From positions 2,668,501-2,732,500 of the forward strand of contig NZ_CP107932.1 in the NCBI RefSeq assembly GCF_036032445.1: a stretch of DNA of 64,000 bases, in the 5' to 3' direction. Source of the DNA: Nocardia sp. NBC_00416. GTDB taxonomy: Bacteria > Actinomycetota > Actinomycetes > Mycobacteriales > Mycobacteriaceae. A model generated the notes under the pieces. It ran no database searches. It had not been told where the DNA came from and saw only the letters and a program-made list of their open reading frames with translations. The number at the start of each line of letters is the position of its first letter. The first letter of the stretch is position 1. A program made the position numbers and the translations under genes. This document shows positions 51,201-56,362 of this stretch, one piece after another.

Positions 51201-52707
51201 GCATTCCGCCCGCGTTGTTGCCCGGCTGCGCCACCGCCCCGTTCGCCGAAGCACCCCGCACCGCGGGCGCTTTCCCGGCGCCGTCGGCTGCCCCGGCCCG
51301 CGGACTCCCGGCTTCGGCCGCACCAGCCCGCGCGCTCACACCGTCGCCGACGGTCTTGCCGCCGGACTGCGTATACGCGCCGGTGCCGTCCGGTCCGGTC
51401 CGTCCCCCCTGCTGTTCCCGGTACGCATTCCACTCGTGCCGAATCTTTTTCAGTTCGGCGACGTGACCCTCGTGGTAGTGATTATTGCGACCGTTCGAAT
51501 TCGCCGAATTCTGCATCTCGGTCACCCGTTGGTGGAATCCGCTCGCCGTCGCTCGCGCGGGGCCCTCGGGAAACCTGTCCGGGTGCGTGTGTTTCACCAA
51601 TTCGCGGACCAGAGCGCGACCCTCGCTCCGTGACTGCGCAGTCAACTCCCCCCAGTTCCGGCCCGGTGACGCCGACTCCGAAAAAGATTCCGCCACATTC
51701 CGGCTCGGCCCCGAACGAGCCGCCGCCAATATCCCGAGCCCCGCGGCCCCGAGCAAATAGTGCGGATCGAACGAGGTGTCCACGGCCTTCCAGGCCAGGC
51801 TCCCCGTCTGCGCCAGCTGCACTCCGGCCTGGCCGACCACACCCCCCGACCACATCCCCACCATCCCCACCGCACCGGCCACCGACCCCGTCACCAACCG
51901 CTTCGTCAATTCCGCGGCCGCCCATCCCGATAGGAATCGCGACATCGCGTAGGCGGCGGGACCACTCGCCAGCGGCGCGAACGCCCACGATGTCCCGGCC
52001 ACGGCCGCCGAGGCGGGATCGAACTGCGCGCCCGCGAGCGCCCCCGCCGCCATATCTATCCCCGCCCCGGTCACACCGGCTTTCACGCCCGAGCGCACCA
52101 GCTGATTGCCGACCACCTTCTCCAGCGGCACCCGCGCCCCGAACCTGGTGAGCAGCGGAAACACTTCGGCGACCGTCTTCGCCAGGGCCATCTCCATACC
52201 CACCCGCTGCGCCCCCCGCGCGGCCGTGACGGCCACCACCTCTCTGCCCACACTCACGATTCCCGCCTCGACCGCCGGCAATGCGAGCATCCCCGACGGT
52301 GTCATCGCCAACACCGCGCGCGCCTTCCACAGGGCGTACAGCGTGTAGGCGGCGAAACCCAGCAGCATCAACTGGGTCTTGGTGATGCCGTCCGCACTCC
52401 GGTCGACCGCACCCCCGAACTCCTCCATCGCATCCGCGATGACATCCAGCGAATACTTCCCCGTCGCCAATTTCCCCAGCTGCTTCAGCAGCGGGTCGGT
52501 CGCCTCGCCCTGATAGATATTCCGGATATCGCCCATGGACTCCCGCACGAACGGAGTGATCGACCGCAAATCTTGGGCAGGGCGCGTCAGGGCCTGCTGG
52601 GCGAGAGCGGCCATATCCCCGGCCCGCGCATCCGGGAATTCGACGCCGAAGTTCAGTATTTCGGCTATCCCTCGCAACCACCCCGGAATCTCGACATTAT
52701 GCGCCAC
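38854..52707 (-). CDS. Giant 4617-residue polymorphic effector: CpnT-like N-terminus, zincin-like, papain-like and multiple HTH domains
   Basis: A single frame of 13.85 kb with a GTG start 27 bp after the YbaB-like gene. The N-terminus (residues 1-330; IPGWLRGIAEILNFGVEFP start, one hydrophobic helix near 112-135 and Gly/Ala-rich membrane-like helices) resembles CpnT-like WXG100-superfamily export domains. In order follow: a J-like segment with HPD at 375-377; a long Pro/Ala/Gly linker (440-900) with one folded island; a zincin-like domain with HENQH at 1101-1105; a decayed relative with HLDQE at 1502-1506; papain-like domain 1 (Cys1839, His1924); an array of sigma-70-region-4-like and LacI-like helix-turn-helix units (about 2095-3590); papain-like domain 2 (Cys3648, His3733); four XRE domains (3889-4225); and a C-terminal repeat (4486-4617). 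Function is inferred: a secreted toxin or regulator that binds DNA. No immunity gene is obvious. Confidence 0.85.
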   Translation of the reverse strand: MAHNVEIPGWLRGIAEILNFGVEFPDARAGDMAALAQQALTRPAQDLRSITPFVRESMGDIRNIYQGEATDPLLKQLGKLATGKYSLDVIADAMEEFGGAVDRSADGITKTQLMLLGFAAYTLYALWKARAVLAMTPSGMLALPAVEAGIVSVGREVVAVTAARGAQRVGMEMALAKTVAEVFPLLTRFGARVPLEKVVGNQLVRSGVKAGVTGAGIDMAAGALAGAQFDPASAAVAGTSWAFAPLASGPAAYAMSRFLSGWAAAELTKRLVTGSVAGAVGMVGMWSGGVVGQAGVQLAQTGSLAWKAVDTSFDPHYLLGAAGLGILAAARSGPSRNVAESFSESASPGRNWGELTAQSRSEGRALVRELVKHTHPDRFPEGPARATASGFHQRVTEMQNSANSNGRNNHYHEGHVAELKKIRHEWNAYREQQGGRTGPDGTGAYTQSGGKTVGDGVSARAGAAEAGSPRAGAADGAGKAPAVRGASANGAVAQPGNNAGGMPPARQSSAAARGGEVVAGIPPGPAVPGDSGPAVPASPDSPSAADQLLAQAEQWKDGVRRGVEAGVPAGEDPAPTALDSTKVDIPGTFEGWAESAGGGPRWLGERAVVVYFPEVGPGGFESGIAPRESGMVFGFTSLSQALATGAEHVTVVKTLGGGFVQELAAGDGEVVIYLGGVRDNFVMGRHDVVRGSGEPETVFVENPGFDPERTAPAAPETTVPPEPPAEGAPAAEPAPAPEPPAPVSPEKAARDEAAVGGADPVSPDNAGAPGLPGQVVPSSNPGSPPPGRPAARGADTVAPVMISEPDPREPTGLSSPGPAAPLAVADQSPARGGVTGGEPAADGGAGYAEPADSRGSREARRVANQCGRLVLQLMPWVDESSVPTAEEIGAAGVLATRVLGLAGVALDKVRRFAVDAQAPHQGVMDAVNALLVDQWEGMSVLVIEGTIDDDGRGTAEIEGLRVAGHVLRWVHRDGGWRIEDPGKQVSGPYRETAQASELRGIWAVALDRDGTTIELPDGIPVEPGELDFTVGLSLDSPEDQVHALLEVAGPEWVAQLVGSVQTRFVPKVRPGDSGGFDPQRLLSEIATELVGLINRALTMVHENQHAADFIGAVLAGSNDAFPLPDPATMSLDEFVEASLYFEARGFARECVLAAALEARGYPIPSTDLFTTFLDAYDAGRDESRRTDPDLDESAAGAAGFDAAVAALVEFLRVDEESANWQYVQDAEQLWRRTHAAGGEQNVQPPTTPAQASEIRRRALARTAADRDLALLDRELGRELRRLRQAPAPVSAADRRRRDHAALLLRDLVAWRAAAEREALARRADAETVVARDVLRDILRQETGRMLTDHVALIEGERPVLCVVADRTGHPEFRAQAIAAHPESTELADLDCVYLSASSDWDGTVELDHVARPVSRPESRPIELQWLDLAGQASDRRLRRVRRMLEATEIGRWANRILRDNGVHVRLEADTDDRFYPMRKVLVLDIGAADMELGGALVAGAVHLDQELRRGSGTGLGELMGSRRAEYVALQLQREADAQAGFAEAMRQLRESGCDTEPAGPAERAYTEAYQRVAGAAQRSGATSVSGLGRRAGVTALRRLLDRSGPRSAGNTYADFYGWAWDDAHGRERAPTTSSGTPGEGPGAGPPVELDLRERLTSLIEERAEARAQRLRARRKLAAYGPPDLARLGPAAAELEVLRRAGDAATRAQAADLDAYHWWDARVEQLTATIEAGARDARQLGPFAEAGGHTTQQLPPRPVPSPSAGDGTAQWAGIDGATGAVTNPATADDPAVAQSGRDEVEPVEESEGWAEKPIGTPDATVAPREPSRDGVAAPGLVGACATYSVYRTRLELWIAGGRVGAAPVRPPAGDPLRGDTLAAVVTTLRADLHPESLDSVPALVDRISAIDGRVVVHAAVLHADGSTGHAFTLARTGGVLVLHEMVDGRVREIRGEQSVREWAREHSDTRRVLWSEFRDGRAVHPLAPGEAPRDIGADLIGVRLFGSPPPGPEPAPNRGGSSDPIATARPPADATDRGTVETKDTAAEIDPTTDARAAPRTARLVPTPKDLKGVFEHRAGPLLPGPAGQQVTRVGATRPETVPPDDGVAREQARISRNTRFRRALVRAATGPERKVLARANEADFRAAAADLLGGLPTVLLRATAQATTTNSPGAAPLDAVSAREIAVHTVIRRMAIVLGGVGADQFVEAALVRDYPAVVRRVPHVLSNAERVLFEQHFLLQYTAAEIAGETGLNLAEIDRSLRWVHGRLARSLAPELRTAYLNAGILDQPARRAPAPEPAPAAPAPRRVAGGRGMNFDLMMLEAVQRHEPALLGNVSADLSDSERNLFEQYIVAGAKLEQIVGDGVKTNTVQQRLYRLAARAVRKLPPDLMDRYADGGVMRHATSRDVAAVADVDLRVVRKVNRGDPGVDPGQLLRISVAMDRIGYRPDRPGVVLEVAAPLAAASGSPLPVIVAADARGDRRAGTALQTVRGADRTQLSRHIGRLPEADRELATRLFLSDADPQPTEPAGRADRPDGADGGDDRYRLANSLAAALACGAVLTDEQVVATARAAWVRHPSALRGSLPVLTRAQRRRFVALVVLGRDVAEVAAEDDTAKWVVETGLRRLSHRVVAALPAAVARDCARRVLEGEIVDIGAGRIESLPVTPAPSGADRPATPYLTDLITAAMYYLIDTADPASGLELLGRAADMCAAASARRPAQRVLREAAAGTHRLRGRLTEAHAGRPQPVDDVIAAHELVLGRLSEGPDTGTLETLPGPDEQAVADERSSAADFDEFLLVKAMLVGDPKPPEAAVTDGRVPENRSSGHRDESALLLVEAVAAREPQLLAACRASLAEKTPRLLDVFDRYFGGDPSVGQLAAELGLSRSTVDERLRRVAASVVALLPADLADRYSGGGVLRRATRDDLARECGVALRTVKRVLAEDQEVAAETRDRVWAAVERLGYRPARSGVIVDRESAAGPNLSPVPSVNEPAAGVPYQLRSAELRMVLGASQTQLRRCIPRLPEKDRALAGMLFLERRTIPELAESSRRPVESLTVQRHEIAGSLAALLLRGVLLPGAAAAAVIRQIHQHAPDALRPYRSEISETMRDRFERFFIGGQSTAVTAAAEGGSQNTVDKWVHTLAREWVAKLPRDLVRDPAGVGEKWREIPWDRLRAGAYRHIAGEVRSKQLARQLTDEVVRRAQRDVVAAAANSDTEQWISTAAAEVLRDQRRYEEHVRFREALPLAGGEWEQHVLSQSSDLEFRRVFATLPADWQITLVAEFGDEAISRQDPGSPCGTAAGDVARKAVRRMAVTLAPRGLRLQYQRQVAEWVTATGYRKVAGELVAEVFRRAERHIDELYEHADAERWLRSVTDGVLSDQAAFVRQVRFRRAVQDAAGGEVREVLIAAGDQDFRNAVDALPDGQRRLLHRLYLGKGQPVEAVARTTGLPAPLVAEKVSDVLRALAVELGAEFRPDDDPDDDAEALPAAGAALAELLGGGGVDLAAADGPLAPAVAVLRTARVERLDELRVLVEQLFPLNREIFIRWFIGYTVREIADLHHLDYAQTVSRMQRSVGRLAEELSGIHRRRQRTPTTAASRPRPGPPDGTSPHPASAPAGPASAPGPDVVAEPVPEREPGSVPERKSAPGPVGACASYSAYRTRLELWIVNGQVGDPPTRPTVTDPIRGDTLAALVTEVGADLEPEGLGSVPELVDRLSATLGHVVAQAVVLHGDGATGHAFTLIRAGGVLVVHELVDGATREIRGARAVWEWARQHPQSCRVVWSEFRDGRAVRALAPSEAPRNIAVELTRVRLFGSPPPRSGPDGNSNPGGTPTVGQIVTGDPWRGFADVPGAGDDVAAIGAGRRDGAAAGRLPGTAPESFGDPDPDDPELRSMGAWLAAVRTHHGMNQKELAARIGWAASVISTAESDVRVSVDYLRAFAAALGVSRTVLYAAASRFAPHLADYFRASLPELDDPRYQSMGAWLTVHRMYRGLSQQALATRLNLGTTVVSVTENGIRAASPRYLKKFAAVLGISRAEMRAATLRFAPELADHFGDSPPHPDEPGQRSMGAWLIAVREHHGLSQKELAARTGRDPGTVRAAEKDRHVTADHLEAVGAALDIGADMLLAATLRFAPELADRFRTAPPDPVDPALTSIAAWVRAVRQTHHLTQPELGTRMGRQGATVSKVENGGTVTVDFLRRLRVALDLSPSSVRSAVERFLVPKYGRAEGPVDPAETDAFWALFDTAPGSDEERVILNRIWNDNIRIASIAASMWRNVSGDDDPFGRFGLAIRGAILTHVPGAVPFASHAWAAVRGARLREYFEARFPGLDSTTRARVIMVDAYLRERAGENRQAPSDDVIAGALNFGPAQVAEAREIIARSIRFDDEFVGHRAASSDPADPAPPFDVRTGEPAWPYREIAVRAGVSPEAVEAVRRGQWVGPRQRAGVLEAIDALAPGLRSDIDLAALVRTVRERFRREAADRVERVVRNPMVVDNLVGEVFRRADTRAGELREAVDIGDWVTALIDGVLADHAEFVRHIRFRRAVVAAAPGRVRDVLVGASDADFRDAVRGLAEDRRRMLLLLFMGEGRTPEEVAEVMAVGADVVTAMVPDILHQVAAELR
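40033..41043 (-). repeat. Four tandem XRE-type helix-turn-helix domains in the giant protein
   Basis: Units start at residues 3889, 3976, 4064 and 4151, a regular period of 87-88 residues. Each begins SMGAWL (SIAAWV in the last), carries an HTH such as GLSQKELAARTGRDPGTVRAAE, and ends with RFAPELADHF and an acidic, proline-containing spacer. The pattern of the XRE/HTH_3 family is clear. Four DNA-binding units in series could read an extended site. Confidence 0.85.
41308..41775 (-). other. Papain-like (Tox-PL-type) domain 2 of the giant protein
   Basis: Residues about 3645-3800. CASYSAYRTRLELW carries the putative nucleophile Cys3648, and GATGHAFTL the putative His3733. It is a close copy of domain 1 (46738-47202), with the same Cys-His distance of 85 residues. 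Tox-PL/YopT-like domains act as deamidases or peptidases in polymorphic toxins (family knowledge); the assignment here is by pattern only. Confidence 0.55.
41938..46425 (-). other. Helix-turn-helix array (sigma-70 region-4-like and LacI-like) of the giant protein
   Basis: Residues about 2095-3590. Region-4-like units include LSNAERVLFEQHFLLQYTAA near 2218, LSDSERNLFEQYIVAG near 2333, LTRAQRRRFVALVVLGRD near 2580, LLDVFDRYFGGDPSVGQLAA near 2855, RDRFERFFIGGQST near 3100 and NREIFIRWFIGYTVREIADL near 3533. Two LacI-like units, TSRDVAAVADVDLRVVRKVN (from 2400) and TRDDLARECGVALRTVKRVL (from 2918), each continue to the LacI hallmark IGYRP or LGYRP. The order looks like duplicated blocks. Confidence 0.7.
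46738..47202 (-). other. Papain-like (Tox-PL-type) domain 1 of the giant protein
   Basis: Residues about 1836-1990. CATYSVYRTRLELW with putative nucleophile Cys1839, RGDTLAAVVTTL, then STGHAFTLARTGGVLVLHEM with putative His1924. The closely similar second copy lies 5.4 kb away in the same gene, which points to an internal duplication. Confidence 0.55.
48028..48510 (-). other. Degenerate zincin-like domain of the giant protein
   Basis: Residues about 1400-1560. GAVHLDQELRRG sits where a zincin HExxH would be, but reads HLDQE (1502-1506). QREADAQAGFAE with Glu1534 resembles the downstream third-ligand helix. The loss of the catalytic Glu and second His suggests it no longer cleaves peptides. 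Confidence 0.4.
48928..49995 (-). other. Zincin-like metallopeptidase domain of the giant protein
   Basis: Residues about 905-1260. ALTMVHENQHAADFIGAVL gives HExxH at 1101-1105, followed 41 residues later by Glu1142 in SLYFEARGFAREC, a possible third zinc ligand. The arrangement resembles DUF6782-like metallopeptidase toxins (family knowledge). The preceding 190 residues are a partner alpha/beta region. Confidence 0.5.
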
Positions 52708-52734
52708 TACCCACCCCGAGCCGTATTGCGCACT

Positions 52735-53244
52735 TCACCAACCCGATTCGGTCACCCTGGACGTCCGGGGATCGCGATCGACCTGCTCGGTATCGGAGAA
52801 TTCCACGGCGTCGGCCTCTTTCGACAGCCGTTCCGGCGAACCGGGCGGCGCAGTCGAGACCTGGGGTGGTGCGGGAATCAGGTCGACGATGTCCGGAACG
52901 CCGGGAGCGAGTTCGGAAAGGCTCCCGATCCGTGCGTCGTGCTCGTGCAGCGGTGCCATCAATTCCGCTGTCTTCCGACGCATTTCCGTCATAGCGGCCC
53001 GGGCGGCGGCAGTCACGGCTTCAGCGATCTCGGAATAACTCAGTTCATCGATATCATCGGCGAAGCGGGTCTCGATCACGGCGCCCTCGGCGTTGATCGA
53101 CACGGTGACCAGCCCACGCGCGGCCGTCCCGGCCGCCGTCAGCAACGCCCACTCGCGCTGCATGTCCTCGATGGACTTCATACCGGCCTGTACGGACTCG
53201 AACAGATCCGACAGCTGTGCCACCGATATCTCCGGCTCGGCCAT
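52735..53244 (-). CDS. YbaB/EbfC-like protein
   Basis: 169-aa protein. The first 100 residues form the long helices and strands of the YbaB/EbfC nucleoid-associated fold (LFESVQAGMKSIEDMQREWA, LVTVSINAEGAVIETRF, ISELSYSEIAEAV-like segment). A Pro/Ser-rich acidic tail completes it. In mycobacteria and Nocardia such proteins (EspL-like) occur beside ESX substrates and may act as chaperones rather than DNA binders. AGGAGA lies 7 nt before the ATG. It lies between the WXG100 gene (53 bp) and the giant gene (27 bp) on the same strand, so the three form an operon. Confidence 0.82.
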   Translation of the reverse strand: MAEPEISVAQLSDLFESVQAGMKSIEDMQREWALLTAAGTAARGLVTVSINAEGAVIETRFADDIDELSYSEIAEAVTAAARAAMTEMRRKTAELMAPLHEHDARIGSLSELAPGVPDIVDLIPAPPQVSTAPPGSPERLSKEADAVEFSDTEQVDRDPRTSRVTESGW

Positions 53245-53297
53245 GTCAACTCTCCTGGTACCGCGCGATCAGGCCCCGAGCCCGGCGGACCCGGGGT

Positions 53298-53648
53298 TCA
53301 CTTCCTGCCCTTGGCCCTCTGCTCGAGCGCGACCCTGTTGCGTTCCTCCATCGCGCGCAGCGACTTCGCGGCCGCTCTGAACGCGGGGGCGTATCCGTCT
53401 TCACCGCTGAGGAATCCACACGCGGAATCGAGAACGGTGTGCATATTCTCCGACCCCGGGATGTACCCATCGTTGTCCTCACCCCGGGCGAACCCGTGTC
53501 CGGTGTCGCCGCTGCCCCAGCACCCCCACAGGGACGACTCCGCTGCCGACATCGTCGACAGCACCGCCTTGATCCGGTCCCCTATTTCGTCCACTTTGTC
53601 CGCGACACGCGCCGCCTGGTCGCCGTGGAAATCCAGTTCCTCCGCCAT
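53298..53648 (-). CDS. WXG100-superfamily ESX-type protein
   Basis: 116-aa helical-hairpin protein. Helix 1 (about residues 8-36, GDQAARVADKVDEIGDRIKAVL) leads to the turn LWGCWGSGDTGHGFARG, a WxG-like motif in the form common in Nocardia. Helix 2 runs from about 68 to 110 (MHTVLDSACGFLSG to EERNRVALEQRA). Such proteins pair with a partner and are exported by type VII systems, or carry an effector out. No secretion machinery genes are in the window, so it would use an ESX system elsewhere. GAGGTGA lies 5 nt before the ATG. First gene of the effector operon. Confidence 0.85.
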   Translation of the reverse strand: MAEELDFHGDQAARVADKVDEIGDRIKAVLSTMSAAESSLWGCWGSGDTGHGFARGEDNDGYIPGSENMHTVLDSACGFLSGEDGYAPAFRAAAKSLRAMEERNRVALEQRAKGRK

Positions 53649-53946
53649 GGCGTCACCTCGACTTTCCCCGCGATCCCATCACGCCGATTCCGCTCGGAGC
53701 GCCGGTCGCCCGCGGCCCCGGCGGGCTCTTCGTTGCTCGGACCGTGCACTGGTTCGGCCGGATCTTTTTCTTCCACAACATCATCGGGCGAGTTCGATGT
53801 ACCACGCGATTTTTCCACGAGCTCGCCACAGCGCGCGCCCAACGGTGGGAAGATCTTGCGCTGAACTCGTCACTGTCGGAGCTGAAGTGGTGGGCGGTCG
53901 CCGCGCACACCGGCAACCACGACTGTGGCGACCCGCGGCGCGAGCT

Positions 53947-55227
53947 CTACCCGCCGAACAGGGCCGAGCCCCAATAGTCCTGAGATCCCAGCCCGCCGGG
54001 ACACGCGAAAACCGCCGACCCGACGTGTTGGATGTACTCGTTGAGCGCGTCGTTGCGGGCCAGGTTGTTCTGCATGGGTACGAACTGGGTGAGCGGGTTG
54101 CGACAGTAGGCGATGAAGAACAAACCGGCGTCGAGGTGGCCGAATCCGTCCGAGCCGTCGGTGAAGTTGTAGCCGCGGCGCAGGATCTCGATACCACCGA
54201 GTTCCTCGGCCGAGGCCAGCCGCACATGGGCGTCGGTGTCGACCAGCGGACCGGACGGGCCCGACGACTGCAGATCCAGCTCGTCGAACTCGTCGCGCCC
54301 GCCGAGGGGCGCGCCGCTGCCCTTCGTGCGACCGATCACCCGCTCCTGCTCGCGCAGGCTGGTGCGATCCCAGGGTTCGATGAGCATCCGGATACGACGT
54401 GCCACCAGATACGAGCCGCCCGACATCCACGCCTGATCGTCGCCGCGATCGACCCAGACGAACTTGTCGACGGCCTCGCGATCCTCGGCTCGGATATTGC
54501 GGGTGCCGTCCTTGAATCCGAGCAGGTTGCGCGGGGTCACCTGACCGGTAGTGGTCGAGGAGGTGCGCCCGAAACCCAGCTGCGACCAGCGCACCGACAC
54601 CGTGCCGAACCCCGCGCGGGCCAGATTCCGAATCGCGTGGACCGCTACCTGCGGATCGTCGGCGCACGCCTGAACAGCGATATCGCCACCACTGCGACCG
54701 GGGTCGAGGGCGTCGCCGGTGAACCTCGGCAGATCGGTCAGCGCGGCGGGTCTGCGGGCGCCGATTCCGAACCGGTCGCGGCCCTGGGCGTCGGCGAACA
54801 GCGACGGTCCGAATCCGATCGTCAATGTCAACCGCGCCGGGGACAGGTCGAGCGCTTCGCCGGTATCGGTCGGCGGGTTGTAGGATCCCGCGCCGACCGC
54901 GCCGTCGATGAACGCCTCCCCGCCCTCGGTCATCCGCTCGGCCATCCCCGTCCAGGTCTGCAGCAGCTCGACCAGTTCGGCGCGGGAATCGGTGTGCACG
55001 TCGAATACCGCGAAGTGCAGCCGATCCTGCGCGGCTGTGACGATTCCGGCCTGGTGATCGCCGCGGAACGGCACGGTGTCCGGCGGTGCCGGTTCCGCAG
55101 CCGAGACACGGCCGGCCACCATACCGGCGCCGGCCGCGACGACACCGACTCCCGCCGACCCGATCAAACCGCGGCGGGTGATGCCGCCGCGGCCGCGTGG
55201 GGCGCGTGATTCACGATCCGGCGACAA
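53947..55227 (-). CDS. efeB: Deferrochelatase/peroxidase EfeB (DyP-type)
   Basis: 426-aa haem-containing dye-decolourising-type peroxidase, exported folded. The N-terminal Tat signal reads TRRGLIGSAGVGVVAAG with RR at about 18-19. The diagnostic GFKDGTRN (GxxDG) includes the distal Asp. The haem-binding region follows in DTDAHVRLAS, and FIAYCRNPLTQFVPMQNNL near the C-terminus is typical of EfeB. In the Efe system it oxidises Fe(II) or extracts iron from haem. Its start overlaps efeO by 17 bp. Last gene of efeUOB. Confidence 0.95.
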   Translation of the reverse strand: MSPDRESRAPRGRGGITRRGLIGSAGVGVVAAGAGMVAGRVSAAEPAPPDTVPFRGDHQAGIVTAAQDRLHFAVFDVHTDSRAELVELLQTWTGMAERMTEGGEAFIDGAVGAGSYNPPTDTGEALDLSPARLTLTIGFGPSLFADAQGRDRFGIGARRPAALTDLPRFTGDALDPGRSGGDIAVQACADDPQVAVHAIRNLARAGFGTVSVRWSQLGFGRTSSTTTGQVTPRNLLGFKDGTRNIRAEDREAVDKFVWVDRGDDQAWMSGGSYLVARRIRMLIEPWDRTSLREQERVIGRTKGSGAPLGGRDEFDELDLQSSGPSGPLVDTDAHVRLASAEELGGIEILRRGYNFTDGSDGFGHLDAGLFFIAYCRNPLTQFVPMQNNLARNDALNEYIQHVGSAVFACPGGLGSQDYWGSALFGG

Positions 55228-56341
55228 CGCCTTGTACCTGACTCACCACCGCGGACAGGGCGTCGATGCGACGCGAGAGCACCCCGCGCTGCGCGTCGCC
55301 GACAGTCTCGTAGCCGACGTACGCGTCCCCGTTGCGGTACTGCGCCAGTTCGCTGTCGAGTTCGGCGAAACGGCGGTCGATCTGGGCGCCGAGGTCGGCG
55401 TTGCGCTCATCGAGTACGGGGCGCAGACTCGCGATCGCCGCCTGGGAGCCGTCGACATTGGCCTGGAAATCCCAGAGATCGGTATGGGAGAAGGTGTCCT
55501 CTTCTCCAGTGATCTTGGTGCGCGCGATCTCGTCGAGCAGTGTCTGCGCACCCCCGGCCACCTGCACCGGATCGATCGAATAGTCCGCGGCGCTCACCCC
55601 GGCCACCAATTCCTCGATATCGGCGAGCAGCTGGTCGGCGATCCGGTTCGTATCCGGCTGCGGCCCCCGCGCCCACAGGTCCTTCTCCAGCCGATGGAAT
55701 CCCGTCCATGCGTCGCCCGCGGCCAGATCGGCTTCGCGCAGGTCCAGCCGCGGATCCAGATCGTTCGGGAAGCTCTCCGCGACCGGTTCGATACGTTCGT
55801 AGTAGGTGCGGGTCAGCGGGTACTGCTTCTTCGCGGACGCGATATCACCGGCCTCGATCGCCGCGACGAACGTCTTCGCCGTTTCCTGCAACGCGGTCAC
55901 CTGGCTGACCAGGTAACGCTTGTAGCCGTCCGCCGCTTCGGCCAGTTTCCCCGATTCGTCGCGCTGCTGCGCGGGACCGGTCACGGTGAAATCGTGGCGG
56001 ATCCCGTCGCCGACCATGCCGGGTTTACAGGCCGTCTGATACGTGCCCGGGTCGGGCACCGCGACGATCAACTGCCGGGTCAGGCCGGGACCGATGTTCT
56101 CGACCTCGCCGATGACACGGTCCCCGGTTCCGTAGACATAGAACTCGCTGACCTTGCTGCCGTTGTTCGCGATCCGGAACGTCACCGTCCCCGTTTCGGC
56201 GGACTCGCGAGCGACCACGCACGAGGAATCGTCGGCGGTGACCGCGATATCACCCGCCGCCGAATCGGATTTACTCGTGCACGACGCCAGCAGCACCGGC
56301 AGGGTCAACGCGAGGCCGACCGAGATCATGGAATTACGCAC
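55211..56341 (-). CDS. efeO: Iron-uptake lipoprotein EfeO (imelysin-type)
   Basis: 376-aa lipoprotein with lipobox LASC (Cys21). The N-terminal cupredoxin-like domain (about 30-125, TVTFRIANNGSKVSEFYVYG) is followed by the M75/imelysin peptidase-like domain with the metal-binding HxxE in GFHRLEKDLW. It binds periplasmic iron and hands it to EfeU (family knowledge). 21 bp separate it from efeU upstream. Confidence 0.95.
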   Translation of the reverse strand: MRNSMISVGLALTLPVLLASCTSKSDSAAGDIAVTADDSSCVVARESAETGTVTFRIANNGSKVSEFYVYGTGDRVIGEVENIGPGLTRQLIVAVPDPGTYQTACKPGMVGDGIRHDFTVTGPAQQRDESGKLAEAADGYKRYLVSQVTALQETAKTFVAAIEAGDIASAKKQYPLTRTYYERIEPVAESFPNDLDPRLDLREADLAAGDAWTGFHRLEKDLWARGPQPDTNRIADQLLADIEELVAGVSAADYSIDPVQVAGGAQTLLDEIARTKITGEEDTFSHTDLWDFQANVDGSQAAIASLRPVLDERNADLGAQIDRRFAELDSELAQYRNGDAYVGYETVGDAQRGVLSRRIDALSAVVSQVQGVVAGS

Positions 56342-56362
56342 GGAGAATGGACCTTTCGCTCA

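Noticed and set aside
53582-53842. Possible short gene on the minus strand upstream of the WXG100 gene (starting MGARCGELVEK)
   Set aside because: It overlaps the WXG100 start in another frame, has no ribosome-binding site and is disordered. The 298-bp gap is better read as the operon leader.
52573-55209. Plus-strand open frame of about 880 codons opposite the WXG100, YbaB and efeB genes
   Set aside because: No motif is seen. The opposite strand carries well-supported genes with ribosome-binding sites.
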